A DNA stretch of 64,000 bases from Campanula takesimana (Eukaryota; Streptophyta; Magnoliopsida; Asterales; Campanulaceae), in contig JAOWBW010000038.1 in NCBI GenBank assembly GCA_026119855.1, forward strand, positions 1,849,824 through 1,913,823, given 5' to 3'. The position numbers and the translations under genes were made by a program. The notes beneath the pieces were generated by a model. That model did no database searches. It worked only from the letters and a program-made list of their open reading frames with translations, and was not told the origin of the DNA. Every line of letters starts with the position of its first letter. Position 1 is the first letter of the stretch. This document shows positions 1-10,731 of the stretch, in pieces.

Positions 1-165
1 GATCAACTATATAGATTGACTAACCTCACCCCTTAACAAGACATTTTTTTGAAAGGGATAAAAACCTAATTCTAATCTGGTATCAGAGCCAGCTTAAATT
101 GATGTTGATTTTGATTTAGCCCTCCACATGTAAAGCCGATGTACACGCCTATACGGGAGGGGCGT
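1..165. other. Possible TRIM or LTR-retroelement remnant at window edge
   Basis: Positions 78-89 read TGGTATCAGAGC, the primer-binding site complementary to initiator Met-tRNA that follows the 5' LTR of many plant retroelements. A stretch starting TGTTGAAATCC (about 166) could be the matching downstream LTR. The upstream part lies outside the window, so the element cannot be closed. No coding potential is visible. Confidence 0.35.
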
Positions 166-272
166 GTTGAAATCCTTTCAAAGGGATGAAACTTGTCCGT
201 TATTATTATGTAAGGGGCGTATCGAAGTCCCTTTTAAAGGGGATAAAACTTGTCCATTATTATTATGTGGGG
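161..272. repeat. Tandem duplication of about 55-57 bp
   Basis: Two adjacent copies share the core ACTTGTCC followed by TTATTATTATGT, starting at 191 and 248. They differ by small indels and substitutions, so this is an older local duplication, probably inside the LTR-like sequence at the window edge. Confidence 0.6.
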
Positions 273-636
273 AAAGAAAATGGGGACAAAAGAAGGAAGG
301 GAGTGGGGAAGGTAGGGGGTGGTGTGTGCCAAAAGCCCCATGGAATATGACACGGACTTCTAGAGAATTTTTCCTCACTAAAATCCTTGCTTTTGCTCTT
401 TCCCTGTCCCATCAATTCTTCCAGAATAGTCACCCATCCCCACCTCTTTTTTTTTTTTTTTTTTTTCTTTTTTTCTAAAATTTGGATATTCTATTTTTTT
501 AAGAAAAACAAAACACTAAATGCATTAATAAATTTACTTAACAACAGCCGGAAACTCATTTCAAACATGAGAAGTTATAAAAAAGCGTGGAAGTGTCGAC
601 AAACCGTCTGCCGCATTGAAACAACCTAATACAGTG

Positions 637-916
637 CTCCCTCCGTCCCACTTCACTTGAGACTTATTTCCATTTTGGTCCGTCTCACTTCACTTGACAC
701 TCCCCAAAATAGCAATTTTTTATTATTTTATATTCAAACTACCACACCACTCATTTCTCTCTTCATTTTCCACCACTCAATTTATTCAACCAACACCACT
801 ATTTACCCCACTCATTCTATCTCTTCATTTTCTACCACACATTTTCTTTACATTATTCTTTTTCCTAAGTTATTGTGCCCACCTCTTAGGTCTCAAGTGA
901 GGTGGGACGGAGGGAG
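637..916. mobile_element. Stowaway-type MITE, 'cttgagac' family
   Basis: Ends are CTCCCTCCGTCCC and its inverse, with inner ends CACTTGAGAC / GTCTCAAGTG. TA follows on the right; the left flank is TG, a probable decayed TA. At 280 bp it has the same ends and interior as the element at 48830-49114. No coding potential; family members are moved by mariner-type transposases. Confidence 0.8.
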
Positions 917-987
917 TATATCTTTACAATGATGTTAGACTCATTTGTCATACTCATCATAATTATTTTACTCACACTTAATTACTA

Positions 988-1256
988 CTACTTCTGTCTC
1001 TAAATGAGTCCAAATTTTATTTTAAGGGACATCTGAAAATGTCAACTTTTTGTACACTTTGGTGGCAAAGATTCATATATAATCTTGTAATCTACTTTCT
1101 AAACATTTAGTTTTGCACGTATAAAGAGACCGGTGAAAAAAATTTCGAAAAAAAAAACATTTAAGGATAAAGTTATGCTAAAAAAAAAGGCGCTCATTTT
1201 GGGATAAAGACTTCTTAAAAATGAACACTCATTTAGGGATTTAGGGACAGAGCGAG
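988..1256. mobile_element. Stowaway-type MITE, 'aaatgagt' family
   Basis: Diverged CTCC-type ends with inner ends CTAAATGAGTCC and its inverse around TTTAGGGACAGAGCGAG, flanked by TA on both sides. Related copies lie at 48495 and 59473. Non-coding. Confidence 0.65.
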
Positions 1257-1371
1257 TACTTGTTATTTTTTTTCCTAAATATTCATGTATTTTTTTTTTT
1301 GTTTTTTCATAGCTTTTGTTTCCGTTTATAGAAATCTTGCATTTGCCACTAAAATAATATTCAAACAAGTA

Positions 1372-1612
1372 CTCCCTCTGTCCCAGACTAAGGTTCTTAT
1401 TTTCTTTTTTGATTTGTCCCAGACTAAGGTTCTTAGTTGCTTTATTATCTAAAATGGACCATGAGACCCATTTGTCATTCTCACAACAAAAACTCCCTAC
1501 CCACTTTATCTCTCCTACTTTCTCTTATTTCCTTTTTCATACTCACAACATTTACTTTTTTTTAATCTCCGTGTAAAGTCAAACTAAGAACCTTAATCCG
1601 GGACGGATGGAG
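1372..1612. mobile_element. Stowaway-type MITE, 'taaggttctta' family
   Basis: Starts CTCCCTCTGTCCC and ends GGGACGGATGGAG, flanked by TA. The subterminal motif GACTAAGGTTCTTA occurs twice near the left end and once inverted on the right. Same family as 1634, 26524, 31285 and 38919. Confidence 0.8.
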
Positions 1613-1633
1613 TAAAAGTTTCTTAAACAAGTA

Positions 1634-1865
1634 CTCCCTCTGTCCCTCTTTAAGGTTCTTACTTTCCTTTTTAGTTTGTCCCAATTTAAGGTTCTTACTT
1701 TGCTTTATTACCTAAAATGGAAAGTGGGACCCACTTGTCATTCTCACAACAAAAACTCCCTACCCACTTTCTCTCTCCCACTTTACTTTTCATACTCACA
1801 ACATTTATTTTTTCTTAATCTCCGTGCAAAGTCAAGCTAAAAACTTTAAATTGGGACGGAGGGAG
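1634..1865. mobile_element. Stowaway-type MITE, second adjacent copy
   Basis: Begins 22 bases after the previous MITE, with TA on both sides and CTCCCTCTGTCCC / GGGACGGAGGGAG ends. The 5' flanks of both copies read AAACAAGTA, so the pair may come from a local duplication as easily as from two insertions. Confidence 0.8.
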
Positions 1866-2346
1866 TAACAAATCAATAGCCATATTTTTAGGGCTTTGTA
1901 AGCACAGATTACGTTAATCACCAAATCTCCCTAACTTACCACCTCACCAAACACAAAGTCATCATCATATACATAAAGCAGGAACAAAGTACAAAACACA
2001 TTCTTCAGTACCACATAGAATAACACTAATAAATCTTCCTCGAGATGTCACAAAATCCTACAACTTTGATTAATCCTCTTAAAAATAAACCATATTAATC
2101 AACATTGACAAGTGACAACTCCAACTTCACATTAAATAAAAGATTTAATTAAGAGATAAACATGATGACCCCCCCAAAGCAGTCATATTTAGACTCTTAC
2201 ACTACCTGCATTCACACTCCAAACTTTTGTTAAGTCACATACCAACAAAAAAGCATACCCTTAATTAATCCGAATAATTAAGTAGTACTTAGATCATAAT
2301 CCTAAACCTAATAATGTAGCCATTACGCGATCCCAAATTGATTAGA
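1866..2346. other. Sequence 3' of the Dof gene
   Basis: AT-rich and non-coding. It should hold the 3' UTR and polyadenylation region of the minus-strand Dof gene. I see no second gene here. Confidence 0.4.
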
Positions 2347-4108
2347 TTAGACTAATGGGTTTGTCGTGGATGGTCCGTACCCGTTCATCATCCCGGTCCA
2401 TGACCCGAGACCTGAAATGTAACCAAACGAGTCCTTGCCTGCGTCGGAGCAACCCTGATCTTGCCATTCGAGTGACAGAAGCTTCGCATTCGGCTTAACT
2501 TCAATTGCATTATGTTGATCCTCATTAACATTCGCTTCGTTATATGGAAGCAATGCCATTTGAAAAGACGTATCCATAAAATTACCATTTTGTCCATCAA
2601 GAGACATCATCCCAAATGGATGAATAGCGTGATGATGATAATTCGGAGCCAAACCATGGGTACTATTACCCACATGATCACCACCAAGCCCACCCATCAT
2701 ACCCAAATCATGACCAAAATGACCCTGATCATATTTAGCTCCACTACTCTCCATGAAATCAATAGCTCTAGGGTTTTCAAACATGGAATTGTACTTAACA
2801 GCCTCCATGAAACTAGGGTTAGGGTTATTACCAAAGCCTCCATGATTCCCAAACAAGTTGGAAAACTGCATTTCCGGGAAGGAAAGCTGAAGATCAGTAG
2901 GGGTAAAAACAGAAGATCCGGCCGGGTTGGAATCGGGCGGTAGAACAATATTTTGATTATTATTATTATTGTCGTTATTAGATTTCTTGGAAGAAGAAGA
3001 GACTTTCTTGTTTTTCCGGCAACCACCACCGACGGGGATGTTTCTTAGGGTTCCGCCTTTAGTCCAGTAACGGCGGCAAGTCTTGCAAAAGTACCTGGGC
3101 TGAGAGAGGGAGTAGTTGTTGTAGTAGCAGAATTTGGTGTGGGTGGAATCACACCTAGGGCATTTGAGAGCTTGGTCATGGGGTGGCCTTAGCCGCCTCT
3201 CCATTAATGGCACCCTTGAACATGTGATCATGTCCCCTCCTGATGGTGATGATGAGTCCATTCCTCTTTCCTCATCGTCAACTGTTCCCTGACAACATTA
3301 AAAAACAAAATCTATGTCAGAGATTTCATATCGACTACTTCTAGAAACACAATTTCAATGGAAGAAAATTCTACCCTGATAATTAAAGTAAAGCTGCAGA
3401 ATTTTGACAACCATGAAAATATTTTTCGATTTATATAATTATGACAGTCATTTTATATAGTTTACATCATCGGATATATATACTCTTTCTATGTCATATA
3501 ACCGTCACATTTTCATTTTCTTATTCTTCCTAAAATTGATGTCAATTTCTAAATAAAGAAATTCAAGTATTTATGCAGTTTATTTATGATGGTATTTAGC
3601 AATGTACCTACAAACTTATGAAACCAAGTCAGTCTTATAAAAAAACTGTTATACACTACTAAGAGATGTATAAAACATATTTTATATTAAAAGATCATGT
3701 TTTACATTAAAGGATCAAAACATGTTTTACATAAACGAGTGTAAAACAAGAGTTTTTCTCGAGATTTTCACTATGAAACATTTTTTTTTTTTTAAAAAGA
3801 ATTTCTCAATTGTTACGGAGAAAGTTAGTATGATCAAGTGATTAGAAATTACATTCATTTTCCTTCAAAAAGAAATTACTATATCAATTTAACTGTACAC
3901 ATTTGACAGATTTTGTAGCAGAATTCAGACATTGCATAGAATGAGAAATATGAATAAGCCATTTATTACATGTAGAAAACAAAGGTAAAGTAGGTGTTTA
4001 ATTAGTGAAAAAAAAAAAACTTGTAATCTTGTAGTGGGTTTAAGGATTAGTAAGTACCTGGAGCCAATCAGAAGTTTCCATGCAAACTTGAAGAGAAGTA
4101 AGACCCAT
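2347..4108 (-). CDS. Dof-type zinc-finger transcription factor, DOF5.6/HCA2-like
   Basis: A nuclear, plant-specific DNA-binding regulator; Dof proteins bind AAAG cores. I read two exons: exon 1 at 4058-4108 encodes MGLTSLQVCMETSDWLQ and ends CAG|GTACTT; exon 2 is 2347-3288 after TTGTCAG. Together they give 330 residues. The Dof domain spans about residues 58-110, with the CX2CX21CX2C zinc ligands at C60, C63, C85 and C88 and the family sequence FCYYNNYSLSQPRYFC. A poly-Asn/Ser linker follows, and the C-terminus ends MNGYGPSTTNPLV. From memory, the short N-terminal exon resembles DOF5.6/HCA2, a vascular-cambium regulator of the PEAR group; this subgroup call is less certain than the family. 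A 304-residue reading starting at the internal Met (3261) would drop the conserved N-terminus. Confidence 0.9.
3289..4057 (-). other. Intron of the Dof gene
   Basis: 769 bp, starting GTACTTACT and ending TTGTTGTCAG on the minus strand. AT-rich, with short repeats of ATGTTTTACAT around 3700-3735. The GT-AG borders and the restored frame through Q|GTVDDEERG support it. Confidence 0.85.
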
Positions 4109-4988
4109 TAATTCCTTGATACAATAATAATAATCAAGAAATCTCAAGAAAATTAAAGTTAACACCCTCCAAACACACAGCAATTTCACCTACTAAATAT
4201 GCTGCATGCTTAATTCTACTCCTGGGAGAGAAGAGAAGAGAAGAGGAGAGGAGAGGAGAGGAGAGGAGAGGAGAGGAGAGGAGAGGAGAGGAGAGGAGAG
4301 AGATTTGTGTGTTTGGGTTGGCAAAGGGGAGGGTAAGGGGGTAGTGAATAAGAAGGAAGAAAAAGGCCACTGTGGTGGGCTCCGCTCCGCTCCGGACCAG
4401 CAGCTTCTTCTTCTTCCTCTGGGCCACCGTCGGTGACAACTAAAAGTGGGCCCCACCCCCTTGATTCCAACACGTCGGCCCCACAACCAAAAAACAACGA
4501 CCTTGACTACACCACTTGCTGCCGTTACCATCCAACGGTTCATATCTCGTCAATGTTCATATGACAGTTGAAAGTGGAAATCATAGCCGTTGTTGATGAC
4601 TGGCATACGTCAGAAATAACGGCGTCGTATCGTGCGTATCTGCTAATTTAACAAGACATGTCTGACTGACGTGACAGAAGTTAGAATATTTTTGAGCTCT
4701 TAGATAAAGGGTGAGCAATCTACTAGGAGGAGTTGAGTTGTGTTTTTAGAGCAAAACCGAAAGACAAACCACTCTGTTTTTGTGGACCCTAATGTGGTCC
4801 CCACTTGGTCTCTCGTCGCACGCAAAGGATAAATTCCTTCAGCCAGTCCACGTGTCTCCTCCTCATTTATCCATGTGGGCTTACTGGTTAATAATTTAGT
4901 TCACGTCCACACTGAATCGCAATTCATCATGATTGAGTACTGGTCTAGTCTAATGTGGACATAAAATTTGGTTATTTATAAAACAATA
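4109..4988 (-). promoter_or_regulatory. 5' leader and upstream region of the Dof gene
   Basis: Directly upstream of the Dof start codon. It holds the CT-rich leader repeat (4224-4302) and, at 4667-4674, TGACGTGA, which contains the TGACG/ACGT core bound by plant bZIP factors. No unambiguous TATA box is visible, so the transcription start is not placed. Confidence 0.45.
4224..4302. repeat. Pentanucleotide microsatellite (GGAGA)n
   Basis: Near-perfect GGAGA units, read as TCTCC on the Dof sense strand, starting 116 bases upstream of the Dof ATG. It probably lies in the 5' UTR, where CT-rich repeats are common in plants. Confidence 0.9.
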
Positions 4989-5211
4989 CTCCATCCGTCC
5001 TTTAAGGATAAAAAAATGAGTTGGTTCAGGAATTAAGAAAGAAAATGTGATGTGGTGTGAGTATTGATACTTGTGTAAGAGAGAGAAAGTGAGGTAAAGA
5101 AGAGTTAGTAGATAATTGTTGTGAGTATGACATGTACGATCCACTTTCCATTTTAAGATTTTGACTCTTAAAATATGACAATTTTTTGCTCTTAAAATGA
5201 GACTGAGGGAG
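4989..5211. mobile_element. Stowaway-type MITE, diverged
   Basis: Starts CTCCATCCGTCC after TA and ends GACTGAGGGAG before TA. Interior non-coding. The left end has lost part of the consensus, so it is probably an older copy. Confidence 0.65.
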
Positions 5212-5793
5212 TATGTCATAAATTTATTGGTGTCTCTTTCGCTGCTTAGATGAATGTTTCACTGCAATGATATGCCTATCAAAGTTGGCGAACTAATTAA
5301 AATATGACGGTTCCAAAATTGACGAAAACAATAAAATATCGCTTTCTCATTTTATATTCATTTTTTAATGAATTTTTGTAATGCCCCTCCCATGGAGTTT
5401 GTTCTATTTTCTTCTTTTTTCTTACCGAATTTCAATTACGTTAACTCTATTAAAAAAATAAATGATTGAATTGTTTTCAAATTTAATTTTATTAAAAAAA
5501 AAGAAGACAGCACAAACTTTAAATTTGGTGAATCTCACACATCTTAAATTAATTTCAGATATTGATCTATCAATAACAATATAACAAAAACTTGATGTGC
5601 AAGGTGATGTGGTGCAGCAGCTCCTCCTTGCAATCATATGTATCTCCAACAATGACCAAGCTACATTGAGCTGATGAGGTCAATTACGTTAATTCTGAAA
5701 TTTTGCCATTTTTAACCTAGAAAGAATAGTGCTATATCATAAATTTTGCTCATCTTACAATAAAATCCTATTTAGCAAACCATCTCAAACATA
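5212..5793. other. AT-rich sequence, nothing recognised
   Basis: Homopolymer-rich, non-coding. The short frames here have no protein-like composition and no recognisable domain. Confidence 0.4.
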
Positions 5794-6056
5794 CTCCATC
5801 CGTTTCAAAATATCAGTCGCTTTAGAAGTAAAAATTTGTTTCAAAATATCTTTCGCTTTACTATTATCAGACATTTTCACTCTTTTTTATCAATTATACC
5901 CCCTATTAATGATTGTGAATCATCTCTTGTGCAAGCATTTACTCACCTAGAAAATTAGATTATTTAAAGGGAAATTGAGTCTATTTAACATGCATTCATT
6001 ACATTTCTTAATACGTGTGAAAAAACTTAAAACGACAAATATTTTGAACGGATGAG
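5794..6056. mobile_element. Stowaway-type MITE, 'ttcaaaatat' family
   Basis: Begins CTCCATCCGTTTCAAAATAT after TA; the inverted end reads ATATTTTGAACGGATGAG. The copy at 7414-7663 has matching ends and interior (TAGAAG, TATACCC and CATTT blocks). Confidence 0.65.
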
Positions 6057-6186
6057 CGTGTACTACACACTGCCATGGTAAGGATAGATAAGAAAATCTT
6101 ATGTGCAGCTATCCCGAGAAAGGTGAGATTCCTCTCTTTACCCCTTATATCCGGGGGGTTTACAAGATTATTATTGACACTCACTC

Positions 6187-6214
6187 TCACACACACACAC
6201 ACACACACACACAC
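6187..6214. repeat. (CA)n microsatellite
   Basis: About 14 uninterrupted CA units after TCACTCT. No gene context. Confidence 0.95.
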
Positions 6215-6569
6215 TTTAAACCTATAGCTTGCTACCAACCTCTTGTCCTGTGGCTGAAAACTACTGTCCAAAAATCTTGATCCTCAAGCCTGCTTCCTCT
6301 TCCTCTTGCTTTTTATCTCTTTGTCTACCTCTTTTCTTTCTTCTTGACCTAACAACTTTGAATCAAATTAAATTTACCCACACTTCTAAAAGTATATTTA
6401 CATCCAAAAAAAATAATGATCGATTAAATGTCATGTTTCTTTTCTTCTCTTTGGGTAACGTTTTAACTTTCATGCCATAAGAGACAATTTCAAAAAATAA
6501 ATAAACAACTATGCATGGGTCCAAATGTGAACATGGTAGCACAAAAACTTGTAATGACGTATATATATA
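6215..6569. other. Non-coding, nothing recognised
   Basis: CT-rich in the first half and AT-rich after it. No domain-bearing frame and no repeat family recognised. Confidence 0.4.
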
Positions 6570-6826
6570 CTCCCTCCGTCCCACCTTAAACTTCAAAAAT
6601 TTCCATTTTGGTTTTCCCATTTTAAACTTCAAAACCTAAAAGGGAAAGTTTTTTATATTTCTTTATTTGTGGGTCCTACATGTCATACCCACAACAATTA
6701 CCCACTAACTATTCTCTACCCCACTTTCTCTCTCCTACCAAACCATCTACACTCATAACACATCATTTTTTTCTTAATTCTTGAACCCAAATTTTTTTTT
6801 TGAAGTTGAAAGTGGGACGGAGGGAG
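6570..6826. mobile_element. Stowaway-type MITE, 'ttaaacttcaaa' family
   Basis: Perfect CTCCCTCCGTCCCA end with an inverse GGGACGGAGGGAG end, TA on both sides, and a subterminal TTAAACTTCAAA motif mirrored as TTGAAGTTGAA. 257 bp, non-coding. Confidence 0.85.
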
Positions 6827-7413
6827 TACATATGAATGGTGGTGAGGTGAGGACCATATATAAGATTCCTGGCCTACTCATCATCATGGCTTTGAACACC
6901 AACTTTAAAATGTGAAACATTATTGTTAGTGGCAACCTATATTCTTATTTGTTTGCCCAATTTAGAAATCCAGTCATGACAGTTTCTTCTCTTTTTTTCC
7001 CATATTAATATAAGTATGTCACTGTTTTTTTAACAGTTTTATAATAAGTATCGCATTTTTAAATAAGAAAGCATGGAGGCACATTTAAAAAGAAATAAAT
7101 TGATTTTCAAACTTTAAGATTCGTTATTTACAAGTTAAAAAGTAGTTTTTCTAGTGTTGTAGTATTACTCATAATAAAAGTATTAATGCAATTTTATAAT
7201 GACATAAATAACACACAAATAAGAATTATATTTTAAAATAAAAATTTTGACAAGTTAACTGTAAAAGCAATGGGTAATTTATGAATTGAATTCAACTTTT
7301 AGCTTAATTATTATTGCAGTTTAAGGAGTATAGATTTGTGTCAAAATATTTGTTGTTCGGCTATTACCTGCAACTTTAGCAATGTTTACCAAATATGACC
7401 TTATTTATAATTA
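6827..7413. other. AT-rich sequence, nothing recognised
   Basis: Non-coding, low-complexity stretches. No terminal repeats or domains. Confidence 0.4.
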
Positions 7414-7663
7414 CTCCCTCCGTTTCATAATACATGACGTTTTAGAAGCAATTTTTTGTTTCAAAATACTTGATGTTTTACTATTACCAAGAAAGAACTA
7501 CTCTTGTTTACCTATTATACCCTTATTCATTAATTGTAAACTATTTCTTGTATAAACATTTAAATGCCTAGGTAATTGGATACTTTTAGGGGTACATATT
7601 TCTTTTTAATATGTATTAATTGCATTTCTTAATATGTGTACATGTATTATGAAACGGAGGTAG
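7414..7663. mobile_element. Stowaway-type MITE, 'cataatacatgacg' type
   Basis: Left end CTCCCTCCGTTTCATAATAC after TA; right end GTATTATGAAACGGAGGTAG before TA. The interior resembles the copy at 5794-6056. Confidence 0.8.
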
Positions 7664-7940
7664 TATATAGTTGTCATTGTAAGAGTATTTAATCACATTG
7701 ATAATTGAATTATTTAAAAAGTAATTTGGTCTAATTTATGTGTATTAATTGCAGTTCTTAATATATGTCTACAAGTCAAACAATAAATATTTTGAAATAA
7801 AGGGAGAGGGAGTAGTTTAAAATTGGTCAAAATTGAACTTAAAACTTGCATGCATGGTAGTTTGTACAATCGTACTTGAAACATATATATACTCCCTCTA
7901 TTTCGAAAAGTTGGTATCTCTTTTTTATTGTTAGTTCAAA
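7664..7940. other. Flank with a truncated MITE at the Helitron border
   Basis: AT-rich, with a lone GGGAGAGGGAGTAG end near 7804. From 7892 a MITE-like left end CTCCCTCTATTTCGAAAAG runs straight into the Helitron terminus at 7941; its other half was not found at 27289, so the MITE may have been truncated before the Helitron arrived. Confidence 0.45.
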
Positions 7941-8116
7941 CTAGGAGCGCACTCGTGCGATGCATGGTTAATATCGATAAATCTTTATTTAATTATTTAT
8001 TATTTGCATAAAGTTCATAGTTAACGTGAGTAAAAATAGAAAAAAAAATATTATTTAAACTAATCAAAGTATACAATAAACATTTATAAAAAACAAAACA
8101 ACATATATTATAAATT

Positions 8117-8513
8117 TCAAAAAACTTCTTTGTAAACAATATTATCTGTCGAATGTTTACAACCATTAACGCTATCCCCATCAGATATTAAAATTTTATT
8201 CCCTTTGGATTGGTAACTCTAGATAAAGCTACATACAATTTACCATGGCTGAATACCGGTTTCTTCAAAAGAAGACCTACGTTAGACAATGATTGGCCTT
8301 GGCTTTTATTTATTGACATTGCATACGAAACCATTATCGGAAATTGCCTTCTTTGAAACTTGAATGGTAGCCTTGGATCGGAAGGCGCAAGAGACATTCT
8401 TGGAATAAGAACATTACGAACAGAATCTCCCTTTGACAAAACTCGTCCTTTTAATACATGATTACCCAGTCTTGTAATAATCAGTCTTGTTCCATCACAC
8501 AACCCAAGTGAAT
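8117..8513 (-). pseudogene. Helitron PIF1-like helicase, C-terminal part
   Basis: On the minus strand this encodes SLGLCDGTRLIITRLGNHVL, then the late helicase motifs SINKSQGQSL and YVALSRVT, which in PIF1-type helicases contribute to nucleotide and DNA contact. The frame closes early at 8188 after KGIKF. Shifting one base gives a further short tail ending VYKEVF and a stop at 8117-8119, so a one-base deletion in an A-run near 8192 probably trimmed the C-terminus. The other half lies across the Ty3 insertion at 17343-18125. Confidence 0.85.
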
Positions 8514-9022
8514 TGTAGCGACCCCAAAACCCGTCCCTATTTATTTTATATTTTTGGGGATTTTTATTTGACTTATATGTGCATTTTATGTGTTGCATCA
8601 TATTATATGATTTGCAAATCATACTTGATTATTTGTGTTATTTACTTAGTTAGTAAACATAATGATTAAAGGAGTTAAATGATTAAGTTGAAACTTTAGG
8701 GTCCTTGTTGAAATTATAAGTTAAGGGCTTAAGCGTTAACTTTGAAAGTCCAGTGACCAATTTGTAAAATTGGGTGAAGATTTTTTATAAAAAACTTTCC
8801 CCTTCTCTCTCTTCCTTCTCTGTGTTGATTTCTTTCTACAACTTTCTCTACGTTTCAGTTAGGGTGAAAGAAAAAAAAAAGGTAACTTCAACCCATTTCG
8901 ATTTAATTCTTTTTATTTATTTACCCGTTTTAAAAACTAATTATATAAAAATGATCAGGGCGTCGAGTAGGTCATTTCTAGCCGAACAAAACTTATTTCA
9001 GCGATACTTTTTCGGGAACTAG

Positions 9023-10235
9023 GTAAGTTACTAATTCCCCTTTAAATGTTAAAATAGTCATATATGCTATATATGATACTCCTACTTGTTAATTTTGTGT
9101 TTTGTGTAATATTTGCTATACTTGAAATTTTGGGACAAAGGGAGTATATAGAATTGGGTTTTGCTGAGTATGGGAATGGGTTAGCAACAAAGTTGTAATC
9201 CTATGAAAGTTGTTAATGAAAGTGTCTAAGTTGTGTAGTAGATATGTTATGCTTGTGAAACAAAAGGAGTAAACTTTGGTTAAGTTTTTAGGCCTGCCGG
9301 GTGATGTGGGCGGCCGCCCAAAAATGGGTGTGCGGCCGCACATCTATCTGAAGGATTTTCTTCTTGGGACAGAGTATTTTGGGCGGCCGCACAGCCCCGT
9401 TTGGGCGACCGCCCAGTTGTCTGAAAAAGTTTAGAGTTTTCAACTAAGGAGTTTAGAGATCAACCTTGGTCTAGTTTTTGGGTAGTGTCCTAAAGTACTT
9501 AGATGATTGTTGTGGAATGTTAGTAATGGATTAAATGTCCTTTTTATGGACTCTTTATATGGATTCTTTGTGTGCATCTTGTGATGTATTTGGCTTAGTT
9601 CCTTCTTGGATTAAATGCCCCGGGTTTTGTTTAGCAAGTATTCATTACTGTGCTTCTTGTTAAAAGTCCAGCTGGTCTTGTTGTGGAGTCAGCCAATGGA
9701 AGAATTATAGTGGTACAGGTAAGTCCACTATAAGGTTTTCCATTGGAGCTTGTGAGTCAGGCGGTGGGAGAATTATAGTGGCACACAAGCCAAGTTCACT
9801 ATAAGATGTCCACTGTGCCTTTTAGTTTCCCCAGTCCAGATTGGCCTTGGATGGGATGAATTGCTCCCTTTGGTGAGTATTTGGGTTATGACTTTGTGTC
9901 ATATTTCCCTCTCTGGTTACTTGGTTCTATTGGTTATGGTTGGTTTTCGGGATCCCGACGGCTTCAGCTATTTATGCTGTTCAGATGGTTTTCTCTGATG
10001 GGTTTCTCAGATGGTATTCTCATCAGTTATGGTTATTGGGTAAACCTTGGCTTTGGTATCCACCGGAGTGTGGGCAATGTGATAAAAGTGATATATGAGT
10101 TGATGTTATGTGTTATATGCTATATGATTACTGTTGATATTGTTTTTTTATGATCATCATATCAGCATGTAACCTAGTTGCATTTTAGTAGCTTACTGAG
10201 ATTCATTCTCACCCCTTATTTGTTTACTGTTTTAG
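9023..10235 (+). other. Candidate intron within the LTR (R-U5)
   Basis: Starts AG|GTAAGTTACTA, a full-strength plant donor, and ends TTTACTGTTTTAG|ATAAAG after CTTACTGA-type branch-like sequence. Both borders have counterparts in the related LTR at 22149-25125. The 3' LTR carries the same borders at 15743 and 16955. Splicing is inferred, not shown. Confidence 0.4.
9307..9415. repeat. Array of four GC-rich palindromes in the 5' LTR
   Basis: TGGGCGGCCGCCCA (9307-9320), TGTGCGGCCGCACA (9329-9342), TGGGCGGCCGCACA (9380-9393) and TGGGCGACCGCCCA (9402-9415). The first two are perfect 14 bp palindromes in an otherwise AT-rich LTR. The same array is at 16027-16135, and a related one at 22858-22966. 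Confidence 0.9.
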
Positions 10236-10623
10236 ATAAAGGCGGGTCCAGGGGATAGGACACTCGGCACGGGAGGACGTTGGTTTGGTAAGAGTTGGGA
10301 CTTGTTTTGTTGAAGGTTACATTATGTAAATGTAAACCCTTTGGGTAGAGTACCCGTACTTTCTTATGGTCACATCTATTTTGGTAAGGGTTGATGTATG
10401 TATATTTGTTTAAAAGTTTGTAAGCCTTCGGGCTAAGTACTTTGTTGTGAAAGTGTTTGTAAAAGTTTGTTTCAAGTTAAGTGAAGTCTTTGAACTTCAA
10501 GTGTGTTTTGTTCCACTTTCTAAAAGTATATTTCGAAAAATTTTCTAAAAAGGTTTTATAACGTCTTCCGTTCGTGTCCCGAGCGTGGGGCCAAGTAGGA
10601 CCACGGGTCTGGGGCGCGACAGT

Positions 10624-10635
10624 TGGTATCAGAGC
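10624..10635 (+). other. Primer-binding site, initiator Met-tRNA type
   Basis: TGGTATCAGAGC two bases after the 5' LTR, complementary to the 3' end of initiator Met-tRNA; it would prime minus-strand DNA synthesis. Confidence 0.95.
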
Positions 10636-10731
10636 TAGGTTGTAGATGGTCTAGAATGACTAAATGACCTAGGAGGGTAGTAGAGTATAGAGTGAGTAAC
10701 GTTGAGTGTTTGATGCAGGTATTCATTAAAA

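Larger units (their letters stand above)
8514..10621 (+). repeat. 5' LTR of the Tekay-like element
   Basis: 2108 bp, starts TGTAGCGACC, ends GGGGCGCGACA. A TATA-like TTTATAAAAAA near 8783 is followed by a CT-rich stretch, so transcription probably starts around 8810, leaving a U3 of about 300 bp and a long R-U5. Four GC-rich palindromes lie at 9307-9415, and a donor/acceptor pair is visible at 9023 and 10235. Confidence 0.95.

Noticed and set aside
2388..3029. Long frames overlapping the Dof gene in other frames
   Set aside because: They are shadows of the Dof coding sequence and its Asn-rich linker.
9116..9343. Small open frames inside the LTRs as genes
   Set aside because: They recur in both LTRs, lack domains, and overlap the palindrome array; they look like chance frames.
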